This document shows positions 17,009-26,442 of a stretch of DNA of 59,301 nt, piece after piece. The notes below the pieces were generated by a model. It worked only from the letters and a program-made list of their open reading frames with translations. It was not told the origin of the DNA and did not search any database. The position numbers and the translations under genes were made by a program. How positions within the stretch are numbered: the first letter of the stretch is position 1; each line of letters begins with the position of its first letter. Source of the stretch: Clostridium saudiense (GTDB lineage: Bacteria; Bacillota; Clostridia; Clostridiales; Clostridiaceae); the NCBI RefSeq assembly GCF_000577815.1, contig NZ_CBYM010000017.1:1-59301 (forward strand), read 5' to 3'.

Positions 17009-19530
17009 TAAACACCCGCTGTTACTTCTTCAATCTTAGTAGTAAGCATTTTGTAAAGTTCTGTTTTCTTAGGGAAATCATCTTCAAATGGTATTATTGC
17101 ATTTCCTGCAAATATCAATCCATGTCCTGGATCTGAATTAGTAACATAGTTTAATTGTTGGTCTGATATATTTAATAAATGTGCCAGTTCATCTCTATCA
17201 GAAGAAGCCTGATTTAACATATATATAAACTCACTATTGGATAACATACTTCTTGCATTATCACTTCGTAATAAATCTTCAACATTTTGAGTTATTCCAG
17301 TTGGAATGGCTCCCCACTTTCTTGCTCTTTTCCATAATTCAAATAAATAGTTATCTGAATATTCATTTTTGAAAAGTAAGTATATTTCATCTATATATAT
17401 CCAAGTTCTTCTACCTATTTTTCTATTTTGAGTTATCCTATTCCATATTTGGTCTAACACCACTAACATTCCTATAGTATTTAACTGCTTACCTAAATCT
17501 TTAGTATCGAATACTACAAATCTATTATTAATATCTATATTGGTATGATGTGAAAATACACTTAAACTACCATTTATATAAATCTCTAAAGCAAGTGCTA
17601 AATCATTTGCTTCAGGCTCTGGTTGTTCTACTAAATTACTATAAAATGTTTTTAATGTTGGTACATCTTCCTTCTTAGGGTTATTAAAATATTTTTCATA
17701 AGTTAATAAAACAGTTCTGTCTATTATAGTTTTATGAGCTGAAGATAATCCATATCTTCCCCCTATAAGTATTTCACATAAAGATAATATAAACTCTGAT
17801 TTTAATGATATTGGGTTATCATCGTCTGCATAATCTAAATTTATATCAAATGGATTAATAAAATTATTACTTCCAGCAGATATTTTTATTACTTCTCCAT
17901 AAAAACCATTAGTTTTAACATCATTATCAATTCCCTTAGCTAATGGAGTATATTCTCTTTCAGGATCTATTACTATTACATCATCATTTGTACTTAAAAG
18001 TACATTTGCAATTTCTCTTTTAGCTGCTAAAGATTTTCCCGAACCTGAAGAACCTAAAATAAATCCATTTGCAGTTTTAAGATTTTTTCTATTTACTAAA
18101 ATCAAATTCTTACTTAATGAATTACACCCATAATAAGTCCCATTATTATGGAACAATTCTTGAGTGGTAAAAGGAACAAATATACCTGTAGAAGCAGTAG
18201 TTAATGTTCTCTTTATATCAACATAATTTTTCCCTAGAATTAAAGTTGAATTAATCCCTTCCTCCTGAAGATAATCTAAATATCCTATTTTACAATTGTT
18301 CTTTCTGCAAATTGATGATATTTGATAAATATTTTCTTCTAACTCTTCCTTTGTTTTTCCTGAAGTAAATATTAAAATTGTATTTTTAAACATACCTTGA
18401 TTTTTATTTAATAAATCATCTAATAATTCATTAGCTTCAAGTAAACTAAATTTAAGTTCATGCGGTATCATCTCGGGATCATATCCAGCTTTTATAGCTT
18501 TTTTCTGTTCATCTATTTTTTGTTGTTCCATAAATGCAATTTTACTCTTAACTAAATCCAAAGCTTTATCTTGTGAAACTCTATTTATATGTAGATTAAT
18601 TGTTAAATCGCAATTTAAGTCTGAAAGTTCACTTAATAGCTTATCAGATAAATCAGAAGGTAAATCTTTTAAATATACAACTTGTCCATATCTATTGCCA
18701 AATTCAAAACTTCTCTTATCTTTAAAGTCAAAACTATCGGGTGCTATAAAATCTTTTGTACTTAAACTATTTTCAAGTAAGTATTCATATTCAAATTTAT
18801 ATGGTTCATCAGGATTAAAAATAGAGTGTATAAATTCACATCTTTCACTTCCTGAAAGAACCGAGTTTATACACCCTAATCTTTTCATGTTTGCTTGTAC
18901 ATCAGCCTCTATTCTTGATAAAACTTGTACTCCCTGTTCATAGTTACTTGCTTCGCAAGAGAAAGTAAGATATTTCTCTCTTATTATACCATTTTGCCCT
19001 TTTAAAGCCTTATCTATAAGCATCTGATTATACTCATACCTATATTTATTCAATCCATCATCCTTTTTAGGCGTATATAATAAAATTCTCTTTTTAAAAT
19101 CCTCCTGGTCTATTCTTCTATTATTTATAGTAATTTGAACATTAATACTTGGATCAAAATAATTTAAGAACTCACAGTACCTAGAGAATATATCTATTTG
19201 ATCATCTCTTTTAGCAATTTGATAATTTATATCTGAAAATTTTATAGTTTTTGAATATATTCCACCCTCAACATCACAAACTCCATCTTCAAACATTCTA
19301 TTATATCTTATAGTGTTTTGAACTGTTGCTGGAACTTTTAAAGATTTAAGAAAGTTTTTATCTACCTTTCTTTCTCTGTCTGAAATCTCGTTTTGCCCCT
19401 TTAATTTGTTTCTTAATTTCTTTGAATTTTCTTTCTCTATCTTTTTTGCTTGGTTCAAAGCCTTTATATTCTCTTTCTTCTTTAACCTTTCTTCTAATTG
19501 ACTTTTGGGTTGTTTTTTTCTTAATATCAC
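17008..19530 (-). CDS. VirB4-type conjugation ATPase (PrgJ-like)
   Basis: A protein of about 840 residues. The N terminus (~70 residues) is a Lys/Glu-rich helix. Conserved VirB4 homology starts at VPATVQNTIRYNRMFEDG. Walker A is GSSGSGKS and Walker B lies in RTWIYIDEIYLLF, with later ARKWGAIPTGITQNVEDLL typical of VirB4/TraE. It powers assembly of and transport through the mating channel at the membrane. I prefer the GTG at 19530 over the ATG at 19536 because AAGGAGG is only two bases from the ATG. It overlaps the PrgI-like gene by about 170 bases in another frame. Confidence 0.95.
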   Translation of the reverse strand: MILRKKQPKSQLEERLKKKENIKALNQAKKIEKENSKKLRNKLKGQNEISDRERKVDKNFLKSLKVPATVQNTIRYNRMFEDGVCDVEGGIYSKTIKFSDINYQIAKRDDQIDIFSRYCEFLNYFDPSINVQITINNRRIDQEDFKKRILLYTPKKDDGLNKYRYEYNQMLIDKALKGQNGIIREKYLTFSCEASNYEQGVQVLSRIEADVQANMKRLGCINSVLSGSERCEFIHSIFNPDEPYKFEYEYLLENSLSTKDFIAPDSFDFKDKRSFEFGNRYGQVVYLKDLPSDLSDKLLSELSDLNCDLTINLHINRVSQDKALDLVKSKIAFMEQQKIDEQKKAIKAGYDPEMIPHELKFSLLEANELLDDLLNKNQGMFKNTILIFTSGKTKEELEENIYQISSICRKNNCKIGYLDYLQEEGINSTLILGKNYVDIKRTLTTASTGIFVPFTTQELFHNNGTYYGCNSLSKNLILVNRKNLKTANGFILGSSGSGKSLAAKREIANVLLSTNDDVIVIDPEREYTPLAKGIDNDVKTNGFYGEVIKISAGSNNFINPFDINLDYADDDNPISLKSEFILSLCEILIGGRYGLSSAHKTIIDRTVLLTYEKYFNNPKKEDVPTLKTFYSNLVEQPEPEANDLALALEIYINGSLSVFSHHTNIDINNRFVVFDTKDLGKQLNTIGMLVVLDQIWNRITQNRKIGRRTWIYIDEIYLLFKNEYSDNYLFELWKRARKWGAIPTGITQNVEDLLRSDNARSMLSNSEFIYMLNQASSDRDELAHLLNISDQQLNYVTNSDPGHGLIFAGNAIIPFEDDFPKKTELYKMLTTKIEEVTAGV

Positions 19531-19861
19531 TTTCATATCCTCCTTCCAATAAATCAACTTGAACTACTGTCTTGTAATTCCTTTTTGATTTTCCAAATTG
19601 ATGTTTCAAAAACATTATCAAAACTTTTTCAAATTTTAATCCTTTTGGTTTCAAGTAACCTATTGCTATTAATGGCACAACTTCTATTATTACTATATAT
19701 CCAGTTAATTCTTGTCCTATTTTATTCATTAAAAAAATATAACTTGGTACACTTATAACAATTGCAATAAGTGAACATACCAACTGTCTAACACTTAAAC
19801 CAAACATTATTTTTTCTTGATATTCTGTTATCTCTTTAGGTATTCTTACTTCTACTGACAT
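19358..19861 (-). CDS. PrgI-family T4SS membrane protein (VirB3-like)
   Basis: A 167-residue protein. The start SVEVRIPKEITEYQEKIMFG and the two membrane helices that follow (QLVCSLIAIVISVPSYIF; GYIVIIEVVPLIAIGYL) are characteristic of the PrgI family (PF12666), the Gram-positive counterpart of VirB3. It anchors beside VirB4 in the membrane. Family members are usually about 110-130 residues; here an extra Lys/Arg-rich tail is encoded entirely within the overlap with virB4. Confidence 0.9.
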   Translation of the reverse strand: MSVEVRIPKEITEYQEKIMFGLSVRQLVCSLIAIVISVPSYIFLMNKIGQELTGYIVIIEVVPLIAIGYLKPKGLKFEKVLIMFLKHQFGKSKRNYKTVVQVDLLEGGYESDIKKKTTQKSIRRKVKEEREYKGFEPSKKDRERKFKEIKKQIKGAKRDFRQRKKGR

Positions 19862-19873
19862 TCTAGTTCCCCC

Positions 19874-20707
19874 TTACATAGCATTGCAAATTGACTTAGC
19901 CCATTTACCACTACTTAATAATGCAAATACTGTTATAATTGAATATCCAGTACATTCCCATAACAAACTCAATAAATTTGTTGAATCTATATTTGAAGGA
20001 TCTATTGTTACTATTCCACTAAATAAAATTCCCATTATTGCAATTGAAATACACATCAAAACTCCTTGTATAGATACCGCAGTAAAAGATTTTAAAAAGT
20101 TTTTTGCAATTGAACTCTGCTCTGCATTAGGTATAGTAGCCATAGGTAATGGTGCTATTCCTATAAAGACATACATTTCTATCATTCTTCCATATATTAT
20201 TGCAGTTATTAATATATTGCTAATAAACGAAATAGTATTTATTATAACTACATTTATCATAATTAAAACTTTCTCTAAAAAATCTGCATTACTAACCAAC
20301 TGCTCTATTGTTTCTCTAGCACTTCCAATATCAAGTCCTCCACTCCCTGAAAATATTCCGTTTATACCTACAATAATTTCTTGCGATACATTGAATATTG
20401 CTGATAAAATTAAAGGTGTCATATCTAACGCAGTTTTACATATTATAAACTTAATCATTATTTTAAAGGGGATTTCAAATCCCCTTTCACCCATAGTGTC
20501 TGTTCTTGTGGTTATACTTTGCAATTCTAGCAATAAAAATATTGCTAGAATTACTAATGCTATTGGAGTTATTATATTTTTTTGAATGTTTAAAATCCCT
20601 GTATAGATTGTGGCATTGAATTCTTCAGGAGTTTTTATTAGATCACTCCCAACAGATGTAACATTCGTAATCATGTTTATTATCGTATTTACAATCCATT
20701 CTTCCAT
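19874..20707 (-). CDS. VirB6/TrbL-like channel protein (PrgH-like)
   Basis: A 277-residue polytopic membrane protein with about six hydrophobic helices, a long external loop after the second or third (GINGIFSGSGGLDIGSARET) and the segment FIGIAPLPMATI, typical of the TrbL/VirB6 family in Firmicute elements. It probably forms the inner-membrane part of the channel. It sits between the pilin-like gene and prgI, the order found in pCF10 (prgG-prgH-prgI-prgJ-prgK). The opposite strand contains a long open frame that I regard as a shadow. Confidence 0.9.
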   Translation of the reverse strand: MEEWIVNTIINMITNVTSVGSDLIKTPEEFNATIYTGILNIQKNIITPIALVILAIFLLLELQSITTRTDTMGERGFEIPFKIMIKFIICKTALDMTPLILSAIFNVSQEIIVGINGIFSGSGGLDIGSARETIEQLVSNADFLEKVLIMINVVIINTISFISNILITAIIYGRMIEMYVFIGIAPLPMATIPNAEQSSIAKNFLKSFTAVSIQGVLMCISIAIMGILFSGIVTIDPSNIDSTNLLSLLWECTGYSIITVFALLSSGKWAKSICNAM

Positions 20708-20738
20708 AATATCCTCCTATTAAATACTTTTAATTTTT

Positions 20739-20942
20739 TTAGCCAACAACAGATGAAAATAATTGTGCAGCTACAACTATCATTCCTCCACCTACTATTT
20801 GCCATATCCCACCTTGTAAAGCTGGTCCATTTTTATCCTTTAATGCTCCTGCTAAAACAATTACTCCCCAAACACACCAAAGTCCTCCACCTATAGTACA
20901 GAACTTAATTATTATTTGTAAAACTTGATTCATTACGTCCAT
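20739..20942 (-). CDS. Small two-helix membrane protein (VirB2-pilin size)
   Basis: A 67-residue protein with two hydrophobic helices (IIKFCTIGGGLWCVWGVIVLAG and IVGGGMIVVAAQLFSSVVG) separated by a polar glycine-containing loop. That is the size and topology of the VirB2-like or PrgG-type proteins found between VirD4 and VirB6 in Gram-positive transfer operons. GGAGAG precedes the ATG. No clear signal peptidase site is visible. Confidence 0.85.
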   Translation of the reverse strand: MDVMNQVLQIIIKFCTIGGGLWCVWGVIVLAGALKDKNGPALQGGIWQIVGGGMIVVAAQLFSSVVG

Positions 20943-20958
20943 TTTTATCTCTCCTTTT

Positions 20959-22713
20959 TTATACTAAATTATTTATTTCTTCAGTTAATTCAATTTCTTT
21001 AATTTCAGTTTTTTCATCTAAAATATCTTTATTTTTTTCTTTTAAAACATCATATCTATTATCTTCACTATAATCAGCTAATTCCTTATATCTTTTATGC
21101 TTTTCTATTTTAAATTTCTTTGATTTAAAAGGCTTTACTCCTCTTATAAAAAGTAAACATTCATCTGTCTTTAGCAACCCAACTTCTGCTGGCGTTATTA
21201 AATCCCTTGCTATAATTTGATTATTTAATGATAAACTTCCTGATTGCCCTTTACTTATATTTATTGCAGTATGGTCAATAGTTGTTTTACCTACTCTAGC
21301 TGATATAGATTTTTGTGTTTCTTCTTCCCCACTTCCTAAGAATAGGGTAGTATCACAGTTACCTACAATAGTTCCCGCTTGTTCTTTATACAATCCTTTT
21401 ATTTGAGCCATATTTTGAACTATAGGAACTACTGATATCTCTCTACTTCTTACAGTTGCTATTAATTTTTCAAATGAAGGAATTTGACCTATATTAGCAA
21501 ACTCATCTAAAAGACATCTAACATGAACTGGTAATCTTCCTTTATACTCGTTATCTGCTTTATTACATAGGACATTAAACATTTGAGTATATAAAATAGC
21601 AACTAAAAAATTAAATGTACTATCTGTATCATCTATAATAATAAATAAAGCTTGTTTGTTATCTCCCAAAGTATCTAGTTCTAGTTCATCATACTCTGTT
21701 ATTTCTCTAAGCTCTTTAATATCAAAAGGTGATAACCTAGCACCACAACTAATTAATATTGATTTAGCTGTTTTACCAGCAGCTTGTTTATATTTTTTAT
21801 ATTGTCTTACTGCAAAATGACCTTCATCTTTACTTTCTAAATCTTCAAATATTATATCTATAGGATTTTTAAATTCTTCATTATCCTCTTTAGCTTCCAT
21901 TTGATTTAATAAATACAGTAAAGTGCTAAAATTTCTATCTTCTTTGGGTAATTCATAATATATATATCCTACTAAAGCTTGATATAACAATCTTTCAGCT
22001 TTTATCCAAAAGTCCTCTTTGCATTTTTCACCTTCTCCACTAGTATTTAATATTATTGTGTTTACTAATTTTAAAATATCTTTTTCTTTTCTTATATATT
22101 CAAACGGGTTATAGTGCATAGATTTAGAGAAATCTATTGTATTGAAATACTTTAAATTATAATCTGCATCCAATAACATCTTTCCACATTCAGGTAATAA
22201 AGTCCCTTTAGGATCAGTTATTACATAAGATGTGTGTAACTGCATTAAATTAGGTTTAACAAAAAATCTTGTTTTCCCCGAACCTGAACCACCTACAACA
22301 AGAATATTATTATTTCGCAATGTTTTTCTTGTATCTATTGATATTCTTTCACTTTCAGTTAGTAACATATTTTTTTCATAATTCTTATCTATAAAAGGTT
22401 TTATATCAGTCGCACTTCCCCATTCTGCTGAACCATGCTCCTTACCTTCTAATCTATTATTTCTTGTAAAAGAATTATATAAAACCACTAAAAAAACACC
22501 TATCAATCCAACTAGACCTATCAATATGGATTCTGGTGTTTTATCTATAAAAAATATGTTTTCCAGGATAGATTTACTCAAATTATCCATAATAAAATTA
22601 ATTTTGGTAAGTATATCCCCTTCTAAACTTTGATACAAAAAAGCTATTCTATTAAATATATAAAATACTATTATTGATGCTATAGAAGTGAATATTAATT
22701 TTTCTTTTTTCAT
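20959..22713 (-). CDS. VirD4/TraG coupling protein (PcfC-like)
   Basis: A 584-residue T4SS coupling ATPase. Two N-terminal membrane helices (~10-30 and ~60-85) precede the ATPase: HGSAEWGSATDI, Walker A GGSGSGKT, VITDPKGTLLPE, and Walker B VRCLLDEFANIGQIP, with the later TTLFLGSGEEETQKSIS box of TraG/VirD4. It brings the relaxosome and protein substrates to the channel. The gene shares one base with the stop of the pcfB-like gene, the same pairing as PcfB-PcfC of pCF10. Confidence 0.96.
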   Translation of the reverse strand: MKKEKLIFTSIASIIVFYIFNRIAFLYQSLEGDILTKINFIMDNLSKSILENIFFIDKTPESILIGLVGLIGVFLVVLYNSFTRNNRLEGKEHGSAEWGSATDIKPFIDKNYEKNMLLTESERISIDTRKTLRNNNILVVGGSGSGKTRFFVKPNLMQLHTSYVITDPKGTLLPECGKMLLDADYNLKYFNTIDFSKSMHYNPFEYIRKEKDILKLVNTIILNTSGEGEKCKEDFWIKAERLLYQALVGYIYYELPKEDRNFSTLLYLLNQMEAKEDNEEFKNPIDIIFEDLESKDEGHFAVRQYKKYKQAAGKTAKSILISCGARLSPFDIKELREITEYDELELDTLGDNKQALFIIIDDTDSTFNFLVAILYTQMFNVLCNKADNEYKGRLPVHVRCLLDEFANIGQIPSFEKLIATVRSREISVVPIVQNMAQIKGLYKEQAGTIVGNCDTTLFLGSGEEETQKSISARVGKTTIDHTAINISKGQSGSLSLNNQIIARDLITPAEVGLLKTDECLLFIRGVKPFKSKKFKIEKHKRYKELADYSEDNRYDVLKEKNKDILDEKTEIKEIELTEEINNLV

Positions 22714-23195
22714 TATCTATCCCCTCTATCTTTAACAAATTGTTTTTCATTTTTATTAAGCTCTACTTCCTTATTATGCTCTTCAGCTTTTACTTTAGCT
22801 TCTTTTACAACCTCCTTAACTTCCTTTCTTTCATCTCTCTTAAAATCCTTAAAATTTTTACTTGCATAATCCTTAAATATTTTTTCAATTTGGCTGATGT
22901 CTTGCCCCTTAAAATATAGGTTGAAAACTTCATTATAAGAATCCTTTTTTATTGCAAAATCAATTCCATCTTTTTTTAGCTGCCTTTGAATTGCTTTTAA
23001 ATCAGCTTTATCTATATTTACATTTTCTAAAGCTTTTCCCTTTTTGTTCAACTCTTTTAAACTCTGCTTTCCATTAACAACCTTATATTTATCATTTGCT
23101 ATAGATCTAATCACCTCTAATACTAATTTAGCTGTAATCTGTGATGCTTTTACAGTAACCCCTATTGCTTTATTTCCTACTTCATCTCCTAGCAT
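22713..23195 (-). CDS. PcfB-family (DUF3801) coupling-protein partner
   Basis: A 160-residue protein matching the PcfB/DUF3801 family: a helical start (GNKAIGVTVKASQITAKLVLEVI), then IQRQLKKDGIDFAIKKD and NLYFKGQDISQIEKIFKDYA. PcfB is an adaptor of the coupling protein in pCF10-type systems. The C terminus has the tail VKEVVKEAKVKAEEHNKEVE, a divergent form of the one shared by three other plasmid proteins here. GGAGGTGAG precedes the ATG. It heads the VirD4-to-TTRAP transfer operon. Confidence 0.9.
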   Translation of the reverse strand: MLGDEVGNKAIGVTVKASQITAKLVLEVIRSIANDKYKVVNGKQSLKELNKKGKALENVNIDKADLKAIQRQLKKDGIDFAIKKDSYNEVFNLYFKGQDISQIEKIFKDYASKNFKDFKRDERKEVKEVVKEAKVKAEEHNKEVELNKNEKQFVKDRGDR

Positions 23196-23355
23196 ACACT
23201 CACCTCCTCTCGCAAAAAAACTCTCGGCTATTGCCTGTCAGAAGTTCTTTTGTAAAATATTTATAAAAAGATGTCCTTCGGGAACACCCTTTACACTTTG
23301 AAAAATTTTTCTAATATTACTATACCTTTGATAAATTGCTTGTAATATTACAAAC
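23196..23355 (-). promoter_or_regulatory. Control region upstream of pcfB
   Basis: The gap between the 23356-23730 gene and pcfB holds TTGTAATATTACAA (23340-23353), another TAATATTAC at 23322-23330, and an imperfect GATGTCC/GGGAACACC hairpin at 23268-23291 of the family scattered over this plasmid. It is likely the regulated promoter of the transfer operon. Confidence 0.5.
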
Positions 23356-23730
23356 CTATTTTAATTCATCTAATATACTTAGTGTTCCTTTATTCTCTAA
23401 AAATTGTAAAATTATATTGTATATTAGCACGTTAACAGATGAACACTCTCTTATATATTCTTTAACATATATTTCGTAAAGTTTAATATTTTCTTCCTCT
23501 AAAAGTTTTACTGTTAATCTACTTATCTTAGGCTCATTGTTAATTCTTCCATATATCAATTTAGATTTATCTAAAATAGGTTTATTTAACCAATCCTTTA
23601 CAATCATTGTTGCTACTTGTGAAGGTTTTATCCTATATCTATGCAATCCTTCACTTACTATATATCTCTCTAAGTCAATTAATGTTTCCCTCATTAATCT
23701 TACTCCTATTGAAATTTCTGTTCTATCCAC
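23356..23730 (-). CDS. Hypothetical protein, possible DNA-binding regulator
   Basis: About 124 residues if translation starts at the GTG at 23730, which is eight bases after a GGAGG; the upstream ATG at 23745 overlaps that site. It begins with a short strand (RTEISIGVRLM) followed by two helices, which may be a ribbon-helix-helix-like arrangement, but no family is recognised. It lies between the pilus operon and pcfB, and directly upstream of a GTAATATTAC site, so a role in transfer regulation is conceivable. Confidence 0.55.
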   Translation of the reverse strand: MDRTEISIGVRLMRETLIDLERYIVSEGLHRYRIKPSQVATMIVKDWLNKPILDKSKLIYGRINNEPKISRLTVKLLEEENIKLYEIYVKEYIRECSSVNVLIYNIILQFLENKGTLSILDELK

Positions 23731-23749
23731 TTCAAAAACCTCCATAACA

Positions 23750-23772
23750 AAAGTGTTCCTCGGGAACACTTT
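23750..23772. repeat. GTGTTCC-type palindrome
   Basis: AAGTGTTCCTCGGGAACACTT, an almost perfect stem in front of the 23356-23730 gene. The T run is on the plus-strand side. Confidence 0.7.
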
Positions 23773-23883
23773 TAAAATTATCTATAATATTTTTTAACTT
23801 CCATACATCTTATAATAATAAATAAAATAAATTTATTTTACTTATTTGACCCCTATCGTATATCCTTTCTAAAAAAATATTAA

Positions 23884-23979
23884 TTAATCGTATCGCCTTT
23901 TACCAGCTCTCGTTCCAACAATTGCACAAGCAAATGCTGAAAACCCTAATAAAAATAAAACTACCAACATTAAAAACAT
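23884..23979 (-). CDS. Small single-helix membrane protein, 31 aa
   Basis: ATG at 23979 with a GGAGGATT site upstream encodes 31 residues: one hydrophobic helix (MFLMLVVLFLLGFSAFACAI) and a basic tail ending GTRAGKRRYD. It lies between the sortase B gene and the next regulator, flanked on both sides by GTGTTCC palindromes. The short hydrophobic helix with basic end resembles small membrane toxins and accessory peptides, but nothing more can be said. Confidence 0.55.
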   Translation of the reverse strand: MFLMLVVLFLLGFSAFACAIVGTRAGKRRYD

Positions 23980-24070
23980 ACAAATCCTCCTTTTTTATAT
24001 TACTTTGATTGAGTAAATTAAATAAAATAAGCATTAAAATACTTGCTTTATTTAATTTACTGAATAATAA

Positions 24071-24095
24071 AAAGGTGTTCCCAGGGAACACCCTT
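24071..24095. repeat. GTGTTCC-type palindrome after the sortase B gene
   Basis: AAGGTGTTCCCAGGGAACACC, lying 11 bases past the sortase stop, in position to mark the end of the pilus operon. Confidence 0.7.
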
Positions 24096-24105
24096 ATATT
24101 ATTAT

Positions 24106-24840
24106 TTATCTTATTTTTTCTTCTTCTACTATTCCATTTACAACTAATCTTTCAGTTGTACCTTCAGCTCCATAACAAGTTATTAAGTTAAATATTTGGC
24201 TTGTTGAATAATTAATACTTGATTCCTCTAAACTATATTCACTATACTTATTTCTTTTATTTAACTCTTCAATTAACGATACATACTCTACCGTTCCAAG
24301 TTCATATTCTCCATTAAATATATCATCATTTTCATTTGTTATAAAAATTGAAAATATATCACACTTCATAGCTTTTCTTTCCGTATAAATATATAAATAT
24401 CTATGCTCTTTCAAAAAATCTTTATCTATATATTTTCTAAGTTCACCGAACATTTGACTACTAGCCATATTATGCCCAAAAATAAATGTATTCCCTTTTG
24501 TAAAGTTTGTTCCACTATAAGAAAATATTGAACCTAAAGGAGTATATTCTTTATTCATATCATTATATAGATATTCTTCATCAGACTCTCCAACCAATAT
24601 AGGATAATCAATTTTTGTTCCAGGAACATAAATCCATGCCTTTATATCTTTATTTATACTGTTTAATTTCTCAAAGTCTATAATTCTATCTAATGGATCA
24701 TTAACAACTTCACTTGTTGCTACTTCTCTAAGACTTTGATTTTTAGCTTTATTTGATATCATATATCTAAATTCAACAAACCCCTTATATAGAAACACTA
24801 TTGATACTATTAATAATATACTTGCTATTACTTTTCGCAT
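24106..24840 (-). CDS. Class B-like sortase
   Basis: A 244-residue sortase with an N-terminal membrane anchor (~5-25). Features: KIDYPILVGESDEEYLYND, NTFIFGHNMASSQMF with the catalytic His, and LITCYGAEGTTERLVV with the catalytic Cys and Arg. The extra N-terminal helix and YPILV/GHNM spacing are those of class B. It overlaps the minor pilin by 13 bases. In pilus clusters a class B enzyme usually anchors the base pilin to peptidoglycan, which fits its pairing with the VPATG-bearing minor pilin upstream. Confidence 0.92.
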   Translation of the reverse strand: MRKVIASILLIVSIVFLYKGFVEFRYMISNKAKNQSLREVATSEVVNDPLDRIIDFEKLNSINKDIKAWIYVPGTKIDYPILVGESDEEYLYNDMNKEYTPLGSIFSYSGTNFTKGNTFIFGHNMASSQMFGELRKYIDKDFLKEHRYLYIYTERKAMKCDIFSIFITNENDDIFNGEYELGTVEYVSLIEELNKRNKYSEYSLEESSINYSTSQIFNLITCYGAEGTTERLVVNGIVEEEKIR

Positions 24841-25577
24841 TTTTTCTTTTTCTTCCCTACTCCAAAAAATAAAATACTGCTACCTATTAATAAACAAGTC
24901 CCTACCCCTAGATATAAATAAGCTTTATTATCATATCCTGTTGCTGGTACTTTAGGTTTTTCTTCTTCTATAATCTTAGTATGTTTGGGAATAACATTTA
25001 TGTCATAAGACATAGTTTTATCAGCTTCATTCCAAGATGGAATTGATACTAAAAATGGTGTTATGTTTTCATAGTTTGAAATATCTGTTGCATATAGCAA
25101 ATATACTCCTACATCTAAATCATCTATAGTACATTTTCCATTTTTATCAGTTGTTAATATATTATCTGTACTTACTACCTTCTTAAATAAGTTAGCTGCT
25201 AATTCCAAATCTGTAGCAGTTTTTATATTATTTAAATCTATATTTACTGCTTCATATTGAGTTAATACTTTATATTCTCCATTTATAACATCAGCTACTT
25301 TAGATAATCCAAATTTCACATTACCTTTATCTCTATTATCTTCAGTATCAGATAAAGTTATTGTAATACTACCAGTTCCACTTTTTACTTCTTCAAGTAT
25401 ATCTCCTGGCACTAATGTACTTCCACTATCTTCTTTATCTATTACAACAGAATCAGTTATTATAGCTCTACTATTGATATTATTAATAGTATCAGCATAA
25501 ACATTAACTGCTGATGCTGATATAGAAGATACTAATAAAGCCATAGCTAATATATAATTAATCTTCCTTAACTTCAT
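24828..25577 (-). CDS. Minor (base) pilin with VPATG sorting signal
   Basis: A 249-residue surface protein. A signal peptide (residues 1-~28, ending SAVNVYA) is followed by one Cna-like beta domain (ITITLSDTEDNRDKGNVKFGLSKV; CTIDDLDVGVYLLYAT as E-box-like) and the sorting signal VPATG with a hydrophobic helix and a Lys-rich end. The start at 25577 is chosen for GGAGAGAAGG upstream. VPATG deviates from LPXTG, suggesting use by the neighbouring class B sortase. It lies between the two sortase genes, as expected for the wall-anchoring base subunit. Confidence 0.88.
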   Translation of the reverse strand: MKLRKINYILAMALLVSSISASAVNVYADTINNINSRAIITDSVVIDKEDSGSTLVPGDILEEVKSGTGSITITLSDTEDNRDKGNVKFGLSKVADVINGEYKVLTQYEAVNIDLNNIKTATDLELAANLFKKVVSTDNILTTDKNGKCTIDDLDVGVYLLYATDISNYENITPFLVSIPSWNEADKTMSYDINVIPKHTKIIEEEKPKVPATGYDNKAYLYLGVGTCLLIGSSILFFGVGKKKKKCEK

Positions 25578-26412
25578 GCCCTTCTCTCTCCTTTCTTCTT
25601 TTATCACTTAGTTTTAAAACTACTGCTAAAGTTAAAAATATAAAAGGAATACTAGCAAATAGTATTTCTCTATTAGACATTCTATTTGATTCAATACTCT
25701 CATATTCAGATGGTTCATAAGGAACTCTTTCACCCGTAACAACTAATCTGTGAGTGTTAATTCCATAAGGAGTACACGTTATTAAAGATACTAAATCTTT
25801 ACCTTCAATAATATTTACTGCATCTATATCTTCAGGCTCAATAACTTCAATATTATTCACTTTATAAGCTAATGTTTTATCTTGTATTCTAACGAAGAAT
25901 AAATCGCCTTCAACTATTTCATCTAAACGAGTGAATAATTTCGCATTAGGAAGTCCTCTATGCCCTGTTAGAACGCTTCTAGTATTAATTCCCCCTATAG
26001 GTAAACTACTGTTGTAAACATGTCCTACGCCTACTGAAAGCACTTCATCAGATGTCCCATGATATATAGGAAGATTAACATTTATTTTAGGAATTTCAAT
26101 GCTTCCCATTATTCCATTTCCCATATCAAGAATATTATTATAGCTTTCTTCACCTAAAACACTAATTGAATTAGTATTTAATATATTATTTTTGTAATTA
26201 AATAAAGCTGAATTATATTCTTCAGCTTTATTGTACTCTAGTTCTAATTCTGCTCTATCTATATTATTAACTGCATTTTCGTAAGTTGCTATAGCTTCTC
26301 TCTGATAAAAACTTTCTATAATACTACTACCTAAAGGATATATACATATTAGAAATCCAATTATAAATATTATCTTACGAATAACATTTCTCCCATCCAT
26401 ATCAACACTCAC
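25558..26412 (-). CDS. Class C pilin-polymerising sortase
   Basis: A 284-residue sortase with N- and C-terminal membrane helices (FIIGFLICIYPLGSSIIESF near the start; LFASIPFIFLTLAVVLKL near the end), the class C layout. The catalytic core has LTGHRGLP with His, and SLITCTPYGINTHRLVV with Cys and Arg. These enzymes cross-link pilin subunits through lysine residues. The start is uncertain between GTG at 26412 and ATG at 26400. It lies directly after the shaft pilin gene. Confidence 0.94.
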   Translation of the reverse strand: MSVDMDGRNVIRKIIFIIGFLICIYPLGSSIIESFYQREAIATYENAVNNIDRAELELEYNKAEEYNSALFNYKNNILNTNSISVLGEESYNNILDMGNGIMGSIEIPKINVNLPIYHGTSDEVLSVGVGHVYNSSLPIGGINTRSVLTGHRGLPNAKLFTRLDEIVEGDLFFVRIQDKTLAYKVNNIEVIEPEDIDAVNIIEGKDLVSLITCTPYGINTHRLVVTGERVPYEPSEYESIESNRMSNREILFASIPFIFLTLAVVLKLSDKRRKEREGHEVKED

Positions 26413-26442
26413 TTTCCATTGTCTTTATTTATATAAGCTTTT

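Noticed and set aside
19884..20585. A 233-codon plus-strand frame opposite the VirB6-like gene
   Set aside because: It is the antisense shadow of a hydrophobic gene in AT-rich DNA; it has no ribosome binding site and low-complexity Ile/Thr-rich translation.
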